Shown here: piece by piece, positions 43,592 to 52,598 of the stretch
Layout: every line of letters starts with the position of its first letter
Position numbering within the stretch: the first letter of the stretch is position 1
Source of the DNA: an uncultured Muribaculaceae bacterium
Lineage (GTDB): Bacteria; Bacteroidota; Bacteroidia; Bacteroidales; Muribaculaceae
NCBI GenBank assembly: GCA_949742535.1
Contig: CATJQX010000127.1
Coordinates: 1 to 60,276 of the forward strand
DNA: 60,276 nt
Direction: 5' to 3'
Program-made: the position numbers and the translations under genes
Notes under the pieces: model-generated
Told to the model about the DNA's origin: nothing
What the model saw: only the letters and a program-made list of their open reading frames with translations
Database searches by the model: none

Positions 43592-45226
43592 ATGGATAAT
43601 CTGATTAATTCCTCACTTGACAAAGAACTTTCGAAGTTGTCCCCGTTCGAGTTGAAAGGTCGTATAATCGCGATGGCCAATGAGAAAGTAAAACGCGACG
43701 CCAATACAATGCTCAATGCAGGCCGTGGCAATCCCAACTGGGTGGCTACAGAATCCCGCGATGCCTTTTTCGCACTCGGCATGTTTGCCATGACAGAATG
43801 CCGTCTCAATTTCGATATGTCGGAAGGCATAGCCGGTGTGCCACAGAAAGAGGGTATCTCGGTGCGTTTTGAAACCTGGCTCCGCGAAAATGCCTCGATG
43901 CCAGGTGTGAAATTTCTCAGCAAGGCATATGAGTATTGTCTGATGGAGCTTTCCGCTGACAGTGACAGCCTTGTCGCCGAATGGGCCGGCGGAATAGTGG
44001 GACATCATTATCCCACCCCTCCAAGAATTCTGGAATATACGGAGAAAATAATCCAGAAATATCTCGACTGGGCGATATGTGCTGGCAATCCTCCGAAAGA
44101 CAATGTGTTTGACCTTTTTGCAGTAGAGGGTTCAACGGCAGGAATGTGCTATTTCTTCGATGTGTTGAAACAGAATTTCCTTCTTGAGAAAGGCGACCCG
44201 ATCGCCATAATGGTCCCGGTATTCACTCCTTACATAGAAATTCCACAGTTGAGTGAATTCAGTTATGATGTGCTCAATGTGCGAGCCGACGTAATGACGC
44301 CCGACGGGCTACACACATGGCAGTACGATCCTAAGGACATAGAGCGTCTGCGTGATCCCAAGTATAAGATGCTCTTCGTGACCAATCCGTCGAATCCGCC
44401 GAGCTATGCCATATCGCCCGATACGGTAAAAGCTCTTCAGGATGTGGTAAAGGACAATCCGAACCTGATGATCCTTTCCGATGATGTGTACGGGACTTTC
44501 GTGCGCGGTTATCGCAGTCTGATAGCGGATCTTCCGTATAACACGGCTTCCTGTTACAGCTATTCGAAATATTTCGGAGCCACAGGGTGGCGTATCGCAG
44601 TTACTGCTGTGAGCGAGAAGAATATTTTTGACGATCTGATCGGCAAATTGCCTGAAGACAAGAAATCTGCGCTCAGTGTCCGTTATTCCTCCCTTACGCT
44701 TGATGTGCCGGGGCTGAAATTTATCGACCGCATGGTTGCCGAGAGCCGTCTGATCGCATTGAACCACACCGCGGGTCTTTCAACTCCACAGCAGATTCAG
44801 ATGTCGCTTATGTCTCTGGGCAGTCTGATGGATGAGAACGGAATCTACCATGAACGTATGATCAGACTCATACACGACAGGTATGATGCGCTATGGAAGA
44901 ATTTCGGTTTTACAATGCCTGCAGATGCGTTGCGTGCCGATTATTATTCGGAAATAGACATGATGGTCTGGGCAGAGAAACTCCACGGAAAAGAATTCGC
45001 GGATTTCATTAACAACACATATTCGCCTCTGGCTTTTGTTTTCCGTCTGGCATCTGAAACAGGATGTGTGGTGCTCAATGGCGATGGTTTCGATGGTCCG
45101 AGATGGAGCATACGAGTTTCACTTGCGAATCTGAATGAGGCAGACTATGTGCGCCTCGGCAAGAATATCCGTATGGTTCTTGACGAATTCGCCAAAGACT
45201 GGGAAGCGGCCAAAGCGTCCGAATAA
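43592..45226 (+). CDS. aspD: Bifunctional aspartate aminotransferase / aspartate 4-decarboxylase
   Basis: AspD is a PLP enzyme that removes the beta-carboxyl of aspartate to give alanine and also transaminates aspartate. The 544-aa protein is longer than usual aminotransferases, as the AspD family is, with an N-terminal extension (LNAGRGNPNW, 41-50), the cofactor contact VTNPSNPPSYAIS, SDDVYG and the likely PLP-lysine K326 in CYSYSKYFGATGWR. In other bacteria AspD works with an aspartate:alanine exchanger (AspT) to make proton-motive force; no aspT is next to it here. It has a strong terminator. Confidence 0.92.
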   Translation: MDNLINSSLDKELSKLSPFELKGRIIAMANEKVKRDANTMLNAGRGNPNWVATESRDAFFALGMFAMTECRLNFDMSEGIAGVPQKEGISVRFETWLRENASMPGVKFLSKAYEYCLMELSADSDSLVAEWAGGIVGHHYPTPPRILEYTEKIIQKYLDWAICAGNPPKDNVFDLFAVEGSTAGMCYFFDVLKQNFLLEKGDPIAIMVPVFTPYIEIPQLSEFSYDVLNVRADVMTPDGLHTWQYDPKDIERLRDPKYKMLFVTNPSNPPSYAISPDTVKALQDVVKDNPNLMILSDDVYGTFVRGYRSLIADLPYNTASCYSYSKYFGATGWRIAVTAVSEKNIFDDLIGKLPEDKKSALSVRYSSLTLDVPGLKFIDRMVAESRLIALNHTAGLSTPQQIQMSLMSLGSLMDENGIYHERMIRLIHDRYDALWKNFGFTMPADALRADYYSEIDMMVWAEKLHGKEFADFINNTYSPLAFVFRLASETGCVVLNGDGFDGPRWSIRVSLANLNEADYVRLGKNIRMVLDEFAKDWEAAKASE

Positions 45227-45256
45227 ACAGACACAGTAGAAATTCTTTGTATAATA

Positions 45257-45302
45257 TTTGCGTCCGCAGATCTTTTGAAAAGGTTCGGACGCAAATTTTT
45301 TG
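45257..45302 (+). terminator. Terminator of aspD
   Basis: A 10-bp stem TTTGCGTCCG/CGGACGCAAA (45257-45266 with 45286-45295) is followed by a run of T (45296-45301), 30 bp after the aspD stop. It is a textbook intrinsic terminator. Confidence 0.85.
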
Positions 45303-45304
45303 CC

Positions 45305-45393
45305 TGTGGATAATTGTCTGTTTGGTAAACTGACATGTTGATAAGATGGGGCTGTGGGGACTGTAGAGCCGTTTGGCGGAAAACTTATCAACA
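45305..45393. promoter_or_regulatory. Cluster of three DnaA-box-like sites
   Basis: TGTGGATAA at 45305-45313 is the exact reverse complement of the DnaA box TTATCCACA. TGTTGATAA (45336-45344) and TTATCAACA (45385-45393) each differ from TTATNCACA at one base and are reverse complements of each other. Such a cluster can be part of a replication origin or of a DnaA-controlled promoter; ribonucleotide reductase promoters are known DnaA targets in E. coli. Which applies here is open. Confidence 0.55.
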
Positions 45394-45486
45394 ATTGTGT
45401 GAAATTAGACGTTTCGGTTTGGTCGAACGCCGGAAAATTCCGAAGTTTGCAGTGTATTTCAAATGGCAATCTTTTCCAAACTGCCA

Positions 45487-45531
45487 AACAATCGTGCTTG
45501 CCCGCAAATATGGCGGGCAAGTCCGATTGTT
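45487..45531. repeat. Large two-part hairpin before nrdJ
   Basis: An outer 8-bp stem (AACAATCG at 45487-45494 with CGATTGTT at 45524-45531) and an inner 9-bp stem (CTTGCCCGC at 45497-45505 with GCGGGCAAG at 45513-45521) are joined by a 2x2 internal loop, with a 7-nt apical loop. It ends 48 bp before the nrdJ start and has no T-run, so a structured leader or a protein site is more likely than a terminator. Confidence 0.7.
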
Positions 45532-45579
45532 AATTAATTCACCGATTAATACCAATCTAACGATAAAACTATCTTCGCA

Positions 45580-48132
45580 GTGGATAAACGAGTTTACAGT
45601 TATGACGAGTCATATGCCGCAAGTTTGAAATACTTTGACGGCGACGAACTGGCTGCCCGCGTATGGGTAAGCAAATATGCCCTGAAAGATTCTCTCGGCA
45701 ATATTTATGAGCTTACCCCAGATGACATGCATCACCGTATAGCATCGGAAATAGCGCGTATCGAAGCGAAATACCCTAATCCGATGAGTCATGACGAAGT
45801 TTTCAGTTATATGAAAGACTTCAGATATATCGTGCCTCAGGGCAGTCCTATGTCCGGTATAGGAAACAGCTATCAGGTAGGCTCGCTGTCAAACTGTTTC
45901 GTGATAGGCCTGGACGGCAATCCGGATTCGTATGGTGGCGTTATCCGTATAGATGAAGAGCAGGTGCAGCTGATGAAACGTCGTGGCGGAGTTGGCCATG
46001 ACCTCAGCCATATCCGCCCGAAGGGTACGCCGGTAAAGAACTCGGCCTTGACTTCTACAGGTCTGGTGCCGTTTATGGAGCGATATTCCAATTCCACACG
46101 TGAGGTGGCTCAGGATGGAAGGCGGGGAGCCTTGATGCTTACAGTATCTGTGAAGCATCCAGACAGTGAGGCTTTCGTGGATGCGAAGATGACCGAGGGA
46201 AAGGTTACGGGGGCGAACGTCAGCGTAAGGATTGACGATGAGTTTATGGAAGCGGCTATGTCCGGTGCCCCTTATCGCCAGACATTCCCGGTTGATTCCG
46301 ATAACCCTGAAACTGTAAAAGAGATCGATGCAAAAGCCTTCTGGGGTAAGATAATACATAATGCGTGGAAATCGGCCGAGCCAGGAGTGCTTTTCTGGGA
46401 TACGATAACAAGAGAGTCCCTGCCTGACTGTTATGCCGACCTCGGTTTCCGTACCATCTCCACAAATCCATGTGGTGAGATTCCGTTGTGCCCGTATGAC
46501 TCTTGCCGTTTGCTCGCTGTAAATCTTTACAGTTATGTGAAGAATCCGTTTACTCCACAGGCTGAATTCGATTTTGATCTGTTTGAGGAGCATATAGGAA
46601 AGGCTCAACGCATCATGGACGACATTATCGATCTCGAAATGGAGAAAATAGATGCGATTCTCGCCAAGATAGACGCCGATCCCGAGACCTCAGAGGTCAA
46701 AGGCCCGGAACGTCATCTGTGGGAGAAGATCCGTGCAAAAACACTCAAGGGTCGCCGTACAGGTGTGGGTACGACTGCCGAAGGTGATATGATAGCCGCA
46801 ATGGGGCTTCGCTACGGAACTCCCGAGGCTACAGACTTCTCTGTAAATGTACACCGCCGTCTGGCGCTGGCAGCATACCGTTCATCGGTAAATATGGCAA
46901 AAGAGCGCGGCGCGTTTGAGATTTTCGATGCCGAACGAGAGAAGAACAATCCGTTTATGCTGCGTCTTAAGGAGCAGGACACGCAGATGTATGAGGATAT
47001 GGTTCGATACGGGCGCCGCAATATAGCATGTCTCACCATCGCTCCCACCGGAACCACGAGTCTGATGACACGCACAACCTCCGGGATAGAACCAGTCTTT
47101 CTGCCGGTTTACAAACGTCGCCGTAAGGTGAATCCGAACGATACGGAAGTGAGGGTGGATTATGTAGACGAGACCGGAGATGCTTTCGAGGAATATATCG
47201 TATATCATCCGAAGTTCCTGGAATGGATGAAGGTAAATGGGATAGAACGCCGCGACAGCATGACTCAAGAGGATCTTGACGCCCTGGTTGCCAAGTCGCC
47301 ATATGCCGGTGCCACATCAAACGATGTTGACTGGCTTGAAAAAGTAAAGATGCAGGGACGCATTCAGAAATGGGTGGACCATTCAATCTCTGTTACCATA
47401 AATCTGCCAAGTGATGTCAGCGAAGAACTGGTGAACCGTCTGTATGTCGAAGCCTGGCGCTCTGGGTGCAAAGGTTGTACGGTGTATCGCGACGGATCAC
47501 GTTCCGGTGTGCTTGTCGCACTTGAGAACAATAAAAAGAAAAGTGCTCCCGAGGTTTCATCACAGTCGGACGGCTTGCATCCTCATGTGATAAAACGGCC
47601 TAACGAACTTGAGGCTGATGTGGTGCGTTTCCAGAACAATAAAGAGAAATGGATCGCGTTTGTCGGATTGCGCGACGGACGTCCGTATGAGATCTTTACC
47701 GGACTTGCGGATGACGAGGATGGAATATTCTGTCCGAAATCAGTAAGCCATGGTAAAATAATAAAGGCTGTGGATGCAGACGGGAACAAGCGTTATGACT
47801 TCCAGTTTGTAAACAAGCGCGGTTACAAGACCACTATTGAAGGACTGAGCGACAAATTTAATCCCGAATACTGGAACTATGCGAAACTGATTTCGGGTGT
47901 GCTGAGATACGGTATGCCTATAGACCAGGTATTGAAACTTGTAAGCACGCTTGAGCTGGATTCGCAGAGCATAAACACCTGGAAGATGGGTGTGGAGCGC
48001 GCTCTTAAAAAATATCTTCCCAACGGTACTCAGGCCAATGGCCAGCGTTGTCCGAATTGCGGACAGGAGACCCTCGTATATCAGGAAGGATGTCTGATAT
48101 GTACCTCCTGCGGTACATCGAAGTGCGGATAA
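45580..48132 (+). CDS. nrdJ: Adenosylcobalamin-dependent ribonucleotide reductase (class II)
   Basis: Class II reductases make deoxyribonucleotides using adenosylcobalamin, with or without oxygen. The 850-aa protein has the reductase barrel with SLSNCFVIGLDG, the substrate motif NPCGEIPL, RRTGVGTTAEGD and PTGTTSLM, and a C-terminal zinc-ribbon type tail CPNCGQE ... CTSCGTSKCG that carries cysteines for re-reduction. The start is a GTG at 45580: an in-frame TAA lies at 45547-45549 and there is no ATG between it and the conserved start DKRVYSYDE, so GTG is the best choice. No B12 riboswitch was recognised upstream. Confidence 0.92.
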   Translation: MDKRVYSYDESYAASLKYFDGDELAARVWVSKYALKDSLGNIYELTPDDMHHRIASEIARIEAKYPNPMSHDEVFSYMKDFRYIVPQGSPMSGIGNSYQVGSLSNCFVIGLDGNPDSYGGVIRIDEEQVQLMKRRGGVGHDLSHIRPKGTPVKNSALTSTGLVPFMERYSNSTREVAQDGRRGALMLTVSVKHPDSEAFVDAKMTEGKVTGANVSVRIDDEFMEAAMSGAPYRQTFPVDSDNPETVKEIDAKAFWGKIIHNAWKSAEPGVLFWDTITRESLPDCYADLGFRTISTNPCGEIPLCPYDSCRLLAVNLYSYVKNPFTPQAEFDFDLFEEHIGKAQRIMDDIIDLEMEKIDAILAKIDADPETSEVKGPERHLWEKIRAKTLKGRRTGVGTTAEGDMIAAMGLRYGTPEATDFSVNVHRRLALAAYRSSVNMAKERGAFEIFDAEREKNNPFMLRLKEQDTQMYEDMVRYGRRNIACLTIAPTGTTSLMTRTTSGIEPVFLPVYKRRRKVNPNDTEVRVDYVDETGDAFEEYIVYHPKFLEWMKVNGIERRDSMTQEDLDALVAKSPYAGATSNDVDWLEKVKMQGRIQKWVDHSISVTINLPSDVSEELVNRLYVEAWRSGCKGCTVYRDGSRSGVLVALENNKKKSAPEVSSQSDGLHPHVIKRPNELEADVVRFQNNKEKWIAFVGLRDGRPYEIFTGLADDEDGIFCPKSVSHGKIIKAVDADGNKRYDFQFVNKRGYKTTIEGLSDKFNPEYWNYAKLISGVLRYGMPIDQVLKLVSTLELDSQSINTWKMGVERALKKYLPNGTQANGQRCPNCGQETLVYQEGCLICTSCGTSKCG

Positions 48133-48142
48133 TATAATCACA

Positions 48143-48194
48143 TATAAAAGGCGACGTGTCGTAGTCAGCGGATTACGACACGTCACCTTTTATA
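48143..48194. terminator. Bidirectional terminator between nrdJ and priA
   Basis: Arms 48143-48163 and 48174-48194 pair over 21 positions with a single mismatch and a 10-nt loop. Both outer ends are A/T-rich (TATAAAAGG and CCTTTTATA), as expected for a terminator shared by two converging genes. Confidence 0.8.
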
Positions 48195-48212
48195 TATCCG
48201 GATGATTTGTTT

Positions 48213-50714
48213 TTACTGTGGATCCACGTCGTAATAAACCAATGTACCCTTCATTTGAGGCATAGAGTGCATGTCAATGTATGTCTGTCTGAGTAGTTCC
48301 TTGATTTTTGACATGGATGCATTGGCTTCTATCTTGAGCATGATTTTGCGGATATACAGTCCCTGTATTCTGCCGACCATGGGCTCTTCCGGTCCGAATA
48401 CACGCTGTCCGAAAAGTGCGCGCAGTTTTGAGGCATATGCATCGGCTACAGCACGCAACCGCGAGGGATCGCGATGCTTCATGTAAAGATAGATTATGCG
48501 GGTGAAGGGTGGATAGAAGAATTTGCGCCGCTCTTCTATTTCCTGATGATAATAGGCTTCGTAATCATGTGAACGCACGTATGAGAGCACATGGTGTGCC
48601 GGTTGATAGGTCTGTATTATTACAAGTCCATGTGTGCCGGTACGGCGCCCAGCACGTCCGGAAACCTGTTCGAGCATATTGAAGGTCCGTTCGTTTGACC
48701 TGAAATCGGGGAAGTTTATCAATGAGTCGGCATTAAGCACTCCAACCATTTCCACTCCTTTGAAATCAAGACCTTTCGTTACCATCTGGGTGCCGACAAG
48801 GATCTGTGCTTTCCTTTCGGAAAAATCACCTATAATCTGTTCGTAAGAGTTCTTGTTGCGTGTAGTATCAAGATCCATACGCATCATTTTGTATGAAGGA
48901 AATATCTCTTCTACTTCCTCTTCTATTCTCTCGGTGCCGTATCCGAGAATCTCAATGGCCGGTTCTTTGCATTGCGGACATACCGATGGAAGGGGATATA
49001 CCGCTCCACAGTAATGACATTGCAGCTGCCGCAGATGTGCATGATATGTGAGTGCCACATCGCAGTGCTCGCAGCGTGGCACCCATGCGCATTGCTTGCA
49101 GCGTGCCAACGGGGCATATCCGCGTCTGTTCTGGAACAGGATTATCTGTCCGTCTCTGTCCAGTGCCTCTTTTGCAAGACTTATGGTGTCTGTAGCGAAA
49201 GCTCCACGCATATTTTTTGTGCGGAAGGCATGCTTCATGTCGACAATGCGTATTTCCGGAAGCGATACATCGCCGTATCGTTCAGTCAGTTTTACAAGAC
49301 CGAATTTGCCATTTAGGGCTTTGAAATATGTATCAATGGCAGGAGTGGCAGAACCTAACAATGTTTTTGCACCATGCATGGATGCCAACACGATCGCGGT
49401 ATCGCGTCCGTTGTATCGCGGAGCCGGATCAAACTGTTTGTAGCTCTGGTCATGTTCTTCGTCAACAATCACTAAGCCGAGTTTCTTGAATGGAAGAAAC
49501 ACGGCCGATCTGGCTCCGATTATTACTGCCGGCTCTTTCTCCTGAAGAAGTTTTTTCCAGATGTCTACCCGCTCGTTATCGGTGAATCTTGAGTGGTAGA
49601 TTATAACCTTCTCGCCGAAGACATGCTGTAACCTGCGTGTCAGTTGTGTGGTGAGAGCTATTTCAGGCACAAGCATCAACACCTGGTCTCCTTTTCTGAG
49701 GACATAATCAATCAGATGTATGTATATTTCCGTTTTTCCGCTTGATGTCACCCCATGCAAAAGGCTCACCTGTCTGTCAAGCCAGGATTTATGGATCTCA
49801 TCAAGAGCTTTTGATTGTGCAGGACTTAAATCCGGGAGTTTTCCGGTGGCTGTCCCTGTGAATTTGAAGCGGTTAATCTCTTTTTTTAATATTGTGACTA
49901 AACCTTTTTTTGCTATTGCCGATAATATTGACGGGGATACATCAGCGCGTTTCAGAAGTTCGTCACGGCTGACTTCATCGGTTCCTCCGCGACTGAAGCC
50001 TGTGAGCTCCAACATGGCCAGAAGAAGAAGCTCCTGTTTTTTCGCGCCTTTTGTCAAGGCGAATGCATCGGCAATCCTGTCGCGAGTGATATTGAATGAA
50101 ACGAAAGTCTCGTGTCGGGCACGGTATCGTTCCATAAGCTTTTCCGATATGATCAGGCTCCCTTTTTCTATCATGCGGTTTACAGTGGATGTGACTCCAC
50201 GCCGTCCGTCGAATTTATCCGCTATCCCATGTATCGCGAGGGCGCCTTCGTGGTCAAGAAGCTGGTAAATCTCAGCTTCGAGAGGTACCGCAAAAGGCAT
50301 CTCCGCTATGTCATAATCAGGATTTGCTTCCACGAAAGTCTCGCTTTCGAGTTTTAATCCGGTCGGAAGTGCCGCCTTGTATACTTCACCGGGCGCACAC
50401 AAATAATACTCGGAAACCCAATCCCAGAGTTTCATTTGCGGATGGCAAACAACCGGGCTTGTATCAAGCACCATAGCGATATCCTTTATCTCGACTTGTG
50501 AGGGTGGTGAGCTAAGGATGGCAGTCACTATCCCGGTATAAAACTTCTTTTTACCGAACGGTACAATCACTCTGTATCCGATTTCAACGGATGCATACAT
50601 TTCAGGCGGTACCCGATATGTGAAGGTTGTGTTCAGCGGCAACGGCAACAATACTTCCAGATAGTGGCAAGTCGTTGTAGCAGATTCTGTAGAGTGATCT
50701 TGTCTATGTGTCAT
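48213..50714 (-). CDS. priA: Primosomal protein N' (replication restart helicase)
   Basis: PriA recognises stalled forks and reloads the replisome. The protein (833 aa from ATG 50714) has an N-terminal DNA-binding domain (VLLPLPLNTTFTYRVP), the helicase Walker A LLHGVTSSGKTEIY, the DEEH box IVDEEHDQSYK, and the zinc-binding cysteines of the C-x2-C type (CKQC, CEHC, CHYC, CPQC), with GTERIEEE and GRAGR as late helicase motifs. The ATG at 50714 is preferred over a TTG at 50738. It converges on nrdJ across a strong terminator. Confidence 0.96.
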   Translation of the reverse strand: MTHRQDHSTESATTTCHYLEVLLPLPLNTTFTYRVPPEMYASVEIGYRVIVPFGKKKFYTGIVTAILSSPPSQVEIKDIAMVLDTSPVVCHPQMKLWDWVSEYYLCAPGEVYKAALPTGLKLESETFVEANPDYDIAEMPFAVPLEAEIYQLLDHEGALAIHGIADKFDGRRGVTSTVNRMIEKGSLIISEKLMERYRARHETFVSFNITRDRIADAFALTKGAKKQELLLLAMLELTGFSRGGTDEVSRDELLKRADVSPSILSAIAKKGLVTILKKEINRFKFTGTATGKLPDLSPAQSKALDEIHKSWLDRQVSLLHGVTSSGKTEIYIHLIDYVLRKGDQVLMLVPEIALTTQLTRRLQHVFGEKVIIYHSRFTDNERVDIWKKLLQEKEPAVIIGARSAVFLPFKKLGLVIVDEEHDQSYKQFDPAPRYNGRDTAIVLASMHGAKTLLGSATPAIDTYFKALNGKFGLVKLTERYGDVSLPEIRIVDMKHAFRTKNMRGAFATDTISLAKEALDRDGQIILFQNRRGYAPLARCKQCAWVPRCEHCDVALTYHAHLRQLQCHYCGAVYPLPSVCPQCKEPAIEILGYGTERIEEEVEEIFPSYKMMRMDLDTTRNKNSYEQIIGDFSERKAQILVGTQMVTKGLDFKGVEMVGVLNADSLINFPDFRSNERTFNMLEQVSGRAGRRTGTHGLVIIQTYQPAHHVLSYVRSHDYEAYYHQEIEERRKFFYPPFTRIIYLYMKHRDPSRLRAVADAYASKLRALFGQRVFGPEEPMVGRIQGLYIRKIMLKIEANASMSKIKELLRQTYIDMHSMPQMKGTLVYYDVDPQ

Positions 50715-50814
50715 GTGTTGCTGTTTACCTTTAACCAAGCGATGAGATTGTATATATTGAATACAAATTTAATGGTTTTCTCCAAAGAGGAATGTCATAA
50801 TACGGGAAAAATTG

Positions 50815-50822
50815 TAACTTTG
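50815..50822 (+). promoter_or_regulatory. -7 box TAACTTTG before galM
   Basis: This perfect TAnnTTTG match on the plus strand lies about 120 bp before the galM start. No -33 TTTG is seen at the usual distance. Confidence 0.5.
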
Positions 50823-50943
50823 CAACAACTAACCGTCAGAAGTAACAGATTTGAGCGGATAGTGTGACAGCTCCGGTACAAGCCACAATGAGCTGTCGGT
50901 GTTAGGAATCCTTAAGTCAAACCAAAAACTAAAATTCATCATA

Positions 50944-51981
50944 ATGAATATTGAAAAACAAGTTTTTCCCACATCAAAAGGGGAAATCACATGGTTCACA
51001 CTAACCAACAGCAAAGGCGCCAAAGTGGTGCTTTCGTCGCTTGGCGCCGGGGTTGTGGCCGTAAAACTCCCTGAGGCAGACGGTGCCCTTACAGATGTGG
51101 TTATCGGATATGACGATCCGGAAGCATATTTTGCCGATGGCCCGTGTGCCGGCAAAACTCCCGGCAGATATGCCAACAGAATAGCTAAAGGTCGTTTCTC
51201 CCTGGATGGGAAAGTATATGAATTGCCTATAAACAATGGTCCTAACCATCTGCATGGCGGCCCTGACGGCTTTCAGAACCGTATATGGGAATGTAAAGTA
51301 ACAGGTGATAATAAAGTGGAATTCAAATTGCACAGTGCCGATGGTGATTCCGGTTATCCCGGTGCATTGGATGCAACCGTAGTATATACTTGGGATGACG
51401 ATAATGTACTGAACATAGAGTATTCGGCAGAATGCGATGCTCCAACATATGTCAATCTGACCAATCACACATATTTCAACCTTAACGGCCACAATTCAGG
51501 AACGGTTCTTGATCATATACTGAGAATGAACTGTTCGGAATATCTTCCCACTGATGAGACCCAGATCCCGCTTGGCAAACCTGCGACCGTAAAGGACACT
51601 CCTATGGATTTTACAACCGGAGCTAAGATCGGAGCCTCAATCAATGATGATTTCGAGGCATTGAAAATAGGGAAGGGGTATGACCATTGTTATATGGTGG
51701 ATGGATATGACGGCACTGTGCGTGAAGTGGCGGAACTGATTTCGGAAACCAGTCCGCATAAAGTGACTGTATTCTCAGACCAACCCTGTGCTCAGGTGTA
51801 TACCGGCAACTGGCTGGCCGGATGCCCTGAAGGCAAGGGTGGATATGCGTATAAAGATTACGATGCTGTGGCTATTGAATGCCAGGGCGCTCCCGACGCT
51901 CCTAATAATGCGAATCTTCCTTCCCAGAGACTGAATCCAGGGGAACGTTATGAGCGTACCATACGGTTTGTTTTCAAATAA
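50944..51981 (+). CDS. galM: Aldose 1-epimerase (galactose mutarotase)
   Basis: GalM interconverts the alpha and beta forms of galactose and glucose, feeding galactokinase. The 345-aa protein shows GRYANRIAKGRF, the substrate-binding NGPNHLHGG, the catalytic histidine region NLTNHTYFNLNG and the C-terminal catalytic glutamate in AVAIECQGAPDAPN. The ATG at 50944 fits; the frame extends to 50899 with an unlikely tail. It is 25 kb from galK but serves the same pathway. It ends in a shared terminator. Confidence 0.93.
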   Translation: MNIEKQVFPTSKGEITWFTLTNSKGAKVVLSSLGAGVVAVKLPEADGALTDVVIGYDDPEAYFADGPCAGKTPGRYANRIAKGRFSLDGKVYELPINNGPNHLHGGPDGFQNRIWECKVTGDNKVEFKLHSADGDSGYPGALDATVVYTWDDDNVLNIEYSAECDAPTYVNLTNHTYFNLNGHNSGTVLDHILRMNCSEYLPTDETQIPLGKPATVKDTPMDFTTGAKIGASINDDFEALKIGKGYDHCYMVDGYDGTVREVAELISETSPHKVTVFSDQPCAQVYTGNWLAGCPEGKGGYAYKDYDAVAIECQGAPDAPNNANLPSQRLNPGERYERTIRFVFK

Positions 51982-52029
51982 GCCTGACAAGTATCGGTTG
52001 AAGACCGCATAAACAAAATATAAAACACA

Positions 52030-52074
52030 TCGCCCGGCTATTCAGTGCTGTAAAAGCCTTGAAAAGCCGGGCGA
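52030..52074. terminator. Bidirectional terminator between galM and the thioredoxin-like gene
   Basis: A 10-bp GC-rich stem TCGCCCGGCT/AGCCGGGCGA (52030-52039 with 52065-52074) lies between the two converging genes. It has no long T-run on either side. Confidence 0.6.
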
Positions 52075-52094
52075 TATTGTATCAATACGTGGTT

Positions 52095-52598
52095 TTACGT
52101 AAAAAGTTTTCTGAGTTCTTCTTCGGTCGGGTCTGCAATCGTCAACTTACCTTGCGGATTGATGACGAAAGTGCGCAGTCCTTCGTTCATTCTGAATGTC
52201 TTTCTGATAGAATTGATTTCAGAAGGGTTTTCGACGTGAAATTGCATGTCGCTGTGTAGGTTGTCAATTTCTATGATTTCTTTCATCAATAGTTTTGACT
52301 TGTCCAGATTGACAGAAATGATTTCTATCGGTTTGGATGTGTTGTGGAGACCATAAGTCTGGGACATGGAAGCCACCTGATTCTGATACATTCGCGACTC
52401 GGCGTCGCCGGCAGACCAGAAAGATAGAATAACCCATTTGCCTTTCAGAGATTCAAGTGACAGGACTGTAGTGTCGTTTTTGATTACAAGTCCCGGGGCG
52501 TCATCTCCGAGAGTGGCTTGCAGATGTTTGTCAGCAAACGCTGAAGCCGACATGAGTAAGAAAGCGAAACCTGCAATAATAATTTTAAGTTTCTTCAT
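52095..52598 (-). CDS. Thioredoxin-like protein lacking the redox CXXC
   Basis: The 167-aa protein has a signal peptide (about 1-22) and a TlpA/ResA-like thioredoxin fold: GDDAPGLVIKNDTTVLSLESL (shortened), KGKWVILSFWSAGDAESR, IEIISVNLD and RTFVINPQGKL with the conserved cis-proline region. Where the active site WCxxC should follow FW, it reads FWSAGDAES (60-68): both cysteines are absent, and there is no cysteine anywhere in the mature part. So it cannot act as a disulfide oxidoreductase by the usual route; a structural or binding role in the periplasm is likely. It is a single gene; the nearest -7 box is at 52879-52886. Confidence 0.8.
   Translation of the reverse strand: MKKLKIIIAGFAFLLMSASAFADKHLQATLGDDAPGLVIKNDTTVLSLESLKGKWVILSFWSAGDAESRMYQNQVASMSQTYGLHNTSKPIEIISVNLDKSKLLMKEIIEIDNLHSDMQFHVENPSEINSIRKTFRMNEGLRTFVINPQGKLTIADPTEEELRKLFT

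Larger units (their letters stand above)
45227..45579. other. Intergenic region between aspD and nrdJ
   Basis: This 353-bp stretch holds the aspD terminator (45257-45302), three DnaA-box-like sites (45305-45313, 45336-45344, 45385-45393), several GTTTGG/CCAAAC motifs (for example near 45320, 45371, 45418 and 45478-45488) and a large hairpin (45487-45531), then an AT-rich part before the GTG start of nrdJ. I found no cobalamin riboswitch core motif and no ORF of its own. Confidence 0.7.

Noticed and set aside
45227-45580. Cobalamin riboswitch before the B12-dependent nrdJ
   Set aside because: I looked for the B12-box type core and did not find it on the plus strand; the visible structure is a simple two-part hairpin.
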